This document shows, in pieces, positions 49,503-53,436 of a DNA stretch of 53,436 bases (its first letter is position 1; every line of letters starts with the position of its first letter). The position numbers were made by a program, and so were the translations under genes. This DNA is from Caldisericia bacterium (GTDB taxonomy: Bacteria; Caldisericota; Caldisericia; JAAYUI01). The stretch is from assembly GCA_017992475.1 (NCBI GenBank), contig JAGOOO010000008.1, positions 1 through 53,436 of the forward strand, written 5' to 3'. The notes below the pieces were generated by a model, which was given only the letters and a program-made list of their open reading frames with translations, did no database searches and was not told the DNA's origin.

Positions 49503-51205
49503 TGAAAAAAACACTGGCCTTTTTGATTGCGTTGTCAATACTTGCGCCGGTAGCTTCGGCGCTGGCCATAGATGGCACAATAACTGTCAAACCGCTTGAA
49601 TCCGATGTTTTAACCAGCTCTGAGATAAAAGTGGACATAAGGGCATCTGGCTTAAAAGACGTATATGCAATGTCTTTTGAGCTGGAATACAACAACAGAC
49701 TTGTCCAGTTCAAGGAGATAGAAGAGGGAGCACTTCTTAATGCTGACCCCAAACCACTGTTCCAGACAAAAGTCACATCAACAAAGGATGGCGGAAAGAT
49801 TTTTGTAGGGCTTTCAAACATTGACGGAAAAACAAACCTCAAAGACCAGGGAACAATCTTTACAATCAAATTCAAGGCCCTCATATCGGGCAAAGCAATC
49901 ATTGGCATTACAAAACTCCAGGGGAGAAAAATCAACTTTGACCAAGTGGAACTAAAGGGTGAATCAGGAAATTTCCTGATTAAAGAGCCAGCCACCAAAC
50001 CAGTCTTACAGGTTGATCCAACTGAACTGGATTTTGGATCAATAAAATACGACGAGAGCAAAACGCTTAAGGTCCATGTTTCCAATATGGGCAAAGAAGG
50101 TCTCTCTGGAAATGTTGAAATACACAATATCTGGATAATATCCGATCTTGAAAAATTCGCAAAAGAAGAGTTTGATCTTTCAATAACCGTCGCTCCAAAA
50201 GAGGAGCACAATCTTATTGTAAATTCAAACTACACAGGAAGGCTCTCAATCTTCACAAATGGTGGCTCAAAAGATGTCGTATGCAAATTTTACTTGCAGG
50301 ATAAAACACCAATCAACAATCTGCCTCCAGATCTCACAGTTGATGAGCCAAAAGATGGCACGATATTTTCCACAAACAAAATAAAATTGAAGGGCAGAAC
50401 AAATCCTACGGCAAAGATTTATCTCAATGGCACACCACAGCCCGTAGCATCCGACGGTTCATTCGAGTACGACCTTATGCTACTTGAAGGTGAAAACAAA
50501 ATTGAAGTGAGGGCTATTAGCGAAGCTGGACTTGAAGCCACAAAAATAATCAAGGTAAAGCTCGATACAATCAAGCCGGTGGTTTCAATAAAGGATCCAG
50601 GAGAAATTGTCCACAGCCAGACGCTCTGTATAAAAGGCACAACAGAACCAGGCACAACAATAAAAGCAGGTGGGAAACCGGTATCACCCGATCAATCCGG
50701 TGCTTTCTCTGTTTGCTTTGACCTCAAGAAGGGCATAAACGAACTTTCTTTGATAGTTACCGACCAGGCTGGCAACATTACGGAATGGAAGAAAACTGTC
50801 AATTATGTGGCCCAGGAAATCATCAAAATGACCATGTGGGTTGGCAGCCCAAGGGCACAAGTGAACGGGCAGACAATTTATCTGGAGGCACCGCCAACAG
50901 TAAAAAATGGCAGAACATTTGTCCCTGTCAGATTCGTTTCCGAAAACATGAAAGCCAATGTCATCTGGAACCAGAAAACAAGATCAGTCACCGTTGAGGG
51001 CAAAAGCCATAAGTGTATCGTTTCCATAGGCTCTGACACAGCTTTCCTTGATGGTGATGTCGTAAGGCTGGAAGCGGCCCCGTTCATTCAGGGTGGCTAT
51101 ACCATGGTCCCGCTAAGGTTCATAGCCCAAGACACGCTTGGTGCCACAGTCAATTATGATTCAAAAGATAAGCGCATAGATCTGGAGCTAGTGATTGAAT
51201 TGTGA
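49502..51205 (+). CDS. Exported cohesin-like / Ig / stalk-domain protein
   Basis: This 567-residue protein has a signal peptide (MKKTLAFLIALSILAPV..., AxA cleavage near residue 21). A cohesin-type beta-sandwich follows (about 24-160; VYAMSFELEYNNRLVQFKEI, GTIFTIKFKAL). Next comes an ASPM/DUF1573-like module (TELDFGSIKYDESKTLKV), then two bacterial Ig modules (KLKGRTNPTAKIYLNGTPQ; IKGTTEPGTTIKAGGKPV). The C-terminal copper-amine-oxidase-N-like stalk pair has NGRTFVPVRFVSENMKANV and GGYTMVPLRFIAQDTLGA. Cohesin-like domains mediate protein-protein binding, so it may organise surface complexes. The start shares a base with the previous stop. Confidence 0.85.
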   Translation: MKKTLAFLIALSILAPVASALAIDGTITVKPLESDVLTSSEIKVDIRASGLKDVYAMSFELEYNNRLVQFKEIEEGALLNADPKPLFQTKVTSTKDGGKIFVGLSNIDGKTNLKDQGTIFTIKFKALISGKAIIGITKLQGRKINFDQVELKGESGNFLIKEPATKPVLQVDPTELDFGSIKYDESKTLKVHVSNMGKEGLSGNVEIHNIWIISDLEKFAKEEFDLSITVAPKEEHNLIVNSNYTGRLSIFTNGGSKDVVCKFYLQDKTPINNLPPDLTVDEPKDGTIFSTNKIKLKGRTNPTAKIYLNGTPQPVASDGSFEYDLMLLEGENKIEVRAISEAGLEATKIIKVKLDTIKPVVSIKDPGEIVHSQTLCIKGTTEPGTTIKAGGKPVSPDQSGAFSVCFDLKKGINELSLIVTDQAGNITEWKKTVNYVAQEIIKMTMWVGSPRAQVNGQTIYLEAPPTVKNGRTFVPVRFVSENMKANVIWNQKTRSVTVEGKSHKCIVSIGSDTAFLDGDVVRLEAAPFIQGGYTMVPLRFIAQDTLGATVNYDSKDKRIDLELVIEL

Positions 51206-52098
51206 GGGCTTCATACGGCACACTCCAGCTGCTGGGACTAAAGCCCGGCGGCTTTCCATTTAGTCCAAGAACGGCATTTTTCCTTATTGGCGAGGAATGT
51301 TCCGGAAATTGCGCCTTTTGTGCGCAATCGGCAGGCCAGAGCGACAAGCTCTCAAGGATAACCTGGCCAGAGATTGACCCTAATGAGGCCATCGAAAAAC
51401 TTGCCTTCATACAATTGGACAGGATTTGCATCCAGGCAGTCAAATCACACCCCGCATTTAGGGAAGCCTGTGAATTTCTACCCAAAATAAAAAAGGCAAA
51501 CAGTGCGCCAATATCTGCATCAATGCACATTGAAAATCTGGCACAGACAGAACTGCTTTTTGATTTGGGATGCGACTCAGTGTCAGTTGCGCTTGATTGC
51601 TCAACAGAGGAGCTTTCAAGGGTTTACAAGGGCAGAGATTTATCCAGTTCGTTTAACTTGCTCCAGGAGCTAGCAACAAAATGGCCTGGCAAGGTGGCAA
51701 CACATTTGATAATGGGACTTGGGGAAACTGAAGAAGAACTGGTGAAACTCGCAAGAAAAATCATAAAAGCAGGAGCCAGCATCTCCTTGTTTGCTTTCAC
51801 CCCGATTGAGGGAACCCTGCTTGAAAACAACACCCCACCAGAACCAAAACGATACAGGATGGTACAAGTCGCATTGGCGCTAATCAGAAAAAACCAGGAT
51901 ATAAATTTGCACTATCAAAACGGAAAACTGGTATTTGAGGTCCTGCCAAGGCAACTTCTCGAGCCTGAAGATTTCCAGAACCCCGGCTGCAGTGGATGTA
52001 ACAGACCATACTACAACGAAAGACCGGGTGGGTTCATGTATAATTATCCAAACCCGCCTGATCTTGATGAAGCTCTTTCGGTATTGGAGGAACAATGA
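51202..52098 (+). CDS. BioB-like radical SAM protein (possible lipoyl synthase-type)
   Basis: This 298-residue radical SAM enzyme has the 4Fe-4S/SAM motif CSGNCAFC (Cys33, 37, 40) and a BioB-like TIM barrel (ASMHIEN, VSVALDCSTEE, THLIMGLGETEEELV, LFAFTPIEGT). A C-terminal GCSGCNRPYYNERP motif (Cys263 and Cys266) is absent from classical BioB and could hold an auxiliary iron-sulfur cluster. These features resemble the BioB-like LipS1/LipS2 lipoyl synthases of archaea and some bacteria. No biotin gene is adjacent, and an lpdA gene lies elsewhere in the window. Start is GTG, overlapping the previous stop (GTGA). Sulfur insertion is likely but unproven. Confidence 0.78.
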   Translation: MRASYGTLQLLGLKPGGFPFSPRTAFFLIGEECSGNCAFCAQSAGQSDKLSRITWPEIDPNEAIEKLAFIQLDRICIQAVKSHPAFREACEFLPKIKKANSAPISASMHIENLAQTELLFDLGCDSVSVALDCSTEELSRVYKGRDLSSSFNLLQELATKWPGKVATHLIMGLGETEEELVKLARKIIKAGASISLFAFTPIEGTLLENNTPPEPKRYRMVQVALALIRKNQDINLHYQNGKLVFEVLPRQLLEPEDFQNPGCSGCNRPYYNERPGGFMYNYPNPPDLDEALSVLEEQ

Positions 52099-53285
52099 AA
52101 AAGTTTTTTGCTTTTATGATATTGATCCCAATTGCATTTGCCTCATGCGGCAAGGCATCAATACAGATAAGCAACGAACCAGACTGGAACACCCTTAGAA
52201 TGTCAATCTTGAGAGCATCAATCAGCAACCATTCGAACCTTGGCCAGTTTGGAGAGTATGTTTCAAATGCTGGTTTGACAAGCTCTGACCTCGAAAAATA
52301 TCTTGATGAAAATGGCTCCTTGAAATCCAATTCACCAGAGAGCCTTGCCAAAATATTGCAGAAGCTCGACAACGATCGCGATGCAATAATCAATATTGCC
52401 AAAGATTCAATAACTTTTGCAAACAAGCTTGGTGGAAGGGCAGAGAAAATTGCCAATTTTGCAAAAACCACCCTTCCCTTTGAAAACATCACCGTGCAAG
52501 CCGATCCCTCATTGTCACCTGGCCTTACAAGAGTGAGTATTGCAGAAAAAACTGCAATACTTTTTGTGCCTCCAATGGCCGGAAAGGAGTCATTTGATTC
52601 CGCCCTTCTGAATGCAATCCTGCAAAATGCTGTTCTGGGAAAAACATACAATATAGAATCGATTGAGAAGATGTGTCAGAAATACAGCGCATCTCTTTCT
52701 CCAAGAGAGCAAGTTTTTGCTGATCTCGCTTTTTCGCTGTCTACATGGATCGATAACCCGGATATACCAACAGACCTCCGAGCATACACTTTGAAATCAA
52801 GCTTGAAATATGGGCACATATTTTCCCCACAGCTTGGCTATGGTGACATGTCGGTAATGGAAAATACCAAACTGGAGGAAATTGTTGATCAGGCCTTTGC
52901 TGATTGCTCAAACCCCAAATATCTCACATTGCTTGAATCACTTTTAAACCCCGGGAGATTGGGAATAAAGGTTAAGGAAATCCCTGAAGGTCTTGAGATA
53001 AATGAATTGAGTCTTTCTGGGCCATCAGAGCAGGCAGGACTTTTGCCTGGAGATATAATTGTAGAAATAGACACTCAGAAAATCACAAAAGTTTGGGAAC
53101 TCGAAAATCTTTTGTACGACAAAGCAGCGAACCAGTATGTTATCGTGAAAGTATCCAGAGACAAAACTTTTAGTAGAGAAAAGGCAACGACTTTTGAGGA
53201 TGATCCTTCAAATTCCTCGAGATTATGTCTTTTCTACCAATTATTGGTTGCCCCAAAAAATTCCCTTCCGGAAGGGGTCTACTGA
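52095..53285 (+). CDS. PDZ-domain lipoprotein of unknown function
   Basis: This 396-residue exported lipoprotein has a signal peptide ending in a lipobox-like AFASC (Cys18). A helical domain with ISNHSNLGQFGEYVSNAGLT and a region around KTYNIESIEKMCQKYSASLS suggest a protease-like or helical-repeat fold, but no HExxH or Ser-protease triad is visible. Residues about 285-360 form a PDZ domain (GLEINELSLSGPSEQAGLLPGDIIVEID). A short tail follows. It is the last gene of the 46749 operon and overlaps the radical SAM gene by four bases (ATGA). It is convergent with the amidotransferase gene, with a 7-nt overlap. Confidence 0.78.
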   Translation: MKKFFAFMILIPIAFASCGKASIQISNEPDWNTLRMSILRASISNHSNLGQFGEYVSNAGLTSSDLEKYLDENGSLKSNSPESLAKILQKLDNDRDAIINIAKDSITFANKLGGRAEKIANFAKTTLPFENITVQADPSLSPGLTRVSIAEKTAILFVPPMAGKESFDSALLNAILQNAVLGKTYNIESIEKMCQKYSASLSPREQVFADLAFSLSTWIDNPDIPTDLRAYTLKSSLKYGHIFSPQLGYGDMSVMENTKLEEIVDQAFADCSNPKYLTLLESLLNPGRLGIKVKEIPEGLEINELSLSGPSEQAGLLPGDIIVEIDTQKITKVWELENLLYDKAANQYVIVKVSRDKTFSREKATTFEDDPSNSSRLCLFYQLLVAPKNSLPEGVY

Positions 53286-53436
53286 GGAGTCAGGGCCCCT
53301 GATATTGATAGTTCGATAAATTTGCCCATCAATTCTCTTCCACTCCAGAGACCTGGAACAGGAAGCTCCGGATGGAACTGGACACCATAAATTGGTCTAT
53401 TGTAATGTTTTATTGCAGAAATAATTGAATGTGATC
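53279..53436 (-). CDS. Class I glutamine amidotransferase, C-terminal end (5' part outside window)
   Basis: Only the last 52 codons are visible. They contain IYGVQFHPE, the diagnostic strand-His-Pro-Glu end of the triad-type GATase domain (His and Glu of the Cys-His-Glu triad). ISAIKHYNR before it and WSGRELMGKFIEL after it also fit. This matches the GATase module of GMP synthase, anthranilate/PABA synthase component II and related enzymes; the exact member cannot be told from the fragment. Its stop codon overlaps the end of the convergent lipoprotein gene by seven bases. Confidence 0.75.
   Translation of the reverse strand, partial: SHSIISAIKHYNRPIYGVQFHPELPVPGLWSGRELMGKFIELSISGALTPQ

Noticed and set aside
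1-53436. tRNA, rRNA, CRISPR arrays, insertion sequences, phage genes
   Set aside because: I looked for tRNA T-loop/acceptor patterns, direct-repeat arrays, transposase motifs and terminal inverted repeats on both strands and saw none. A tRNAscan-SE run would be decisive for tRNA.

Overview
The window is a compact bacterial chromosome segment, AT-leaning by eye. It has no rRNA, recognisable tRNA, insertion sequence, phage gene or CRISPR array. The genes give a free-living, probably anaerobic peptide user: DivIVA, a Mur/FtsW cluster, lipoprotein signal peptidase, exported proteins ending in copper-amine-oxidase-N-like 'stalk' domains, SLH-like surface domains, selenoprotein machinery and a bacterial-type ProRS. 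I cannot fix the phylum. The mix fits a Firmicutes-like or deep-branching monoderm-style lineage such as Caldisericota/Cryosericota, which is inference only.

Layout. 1-21 kb (almost all minus strand): the end of an exported protein, lspA, divIVA, then a nine-gene oligopeptide ABC-transporter cluster. That cluster has three binding proteins and two permease pairs around one ATPase pair. Two of the binding proteins carry SLH-like N-termini. Upstream lies a tightly overlapping murD-ftsW-murG-murC-murB set. 21-25.5 kb (plus): a beta-rich exported protein that seems to start at ATT, a gamma-carbonic anhydrase, an NCS2 purine permease and a UPF0173 hydrolase, closed by a strong terminator. 25.6-34.2 kb: a large Ig/stalk exported protein, then a unit of R3H/SpoIIIAA-like ATPase, proS, GT2 and lipoamide dehydrogenase. 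34-40 kb: a small membrane protein, a nitronate-monooxygenase-like enzyme (minus), AlkD-like, DUF486, a PQQ-propeller/stalk protein, a DUF4405-like protein and a GNAT.

40.2-45.5 kb (minus): two PEGA/propeller membrane proteins in an operon with selD. SelD is itself a selenoprotein: its true N-terminus lies upstream of an in-frame TGA that is followed by a SECIS-like hairpin. 45.5-53.3 kb (plus): paired membrane proteins, then a structured RNA with its own promoter, then DUF948, YtxH, an AI-2E-family exporter, a HAD phosphatase, a cohesin/Ig/stalk protein, a BioB-like radical SAM enzyme and a PDZ lipoprotein. The end of a class I glutamine amidotransferase enters from the right on the minus strand.

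Best leads: (1) an uncharacterised structured RNA at 46564-46734 whose predicted transcription start coincides with the base of its closing helix; (2) leaderless genes with promoters 6-9 nt before the start codon, including a mutually exclusive interleaved divergent promoter at 45449-45485; (3) the Sec-containing SelD; (4) SLH-binding-protein fusions and permeases with unusually large extracytoplasmic inserts; (5) a BioB-like radical SAM protein with an extra C-terminal CxxC, possibly LipS-like.
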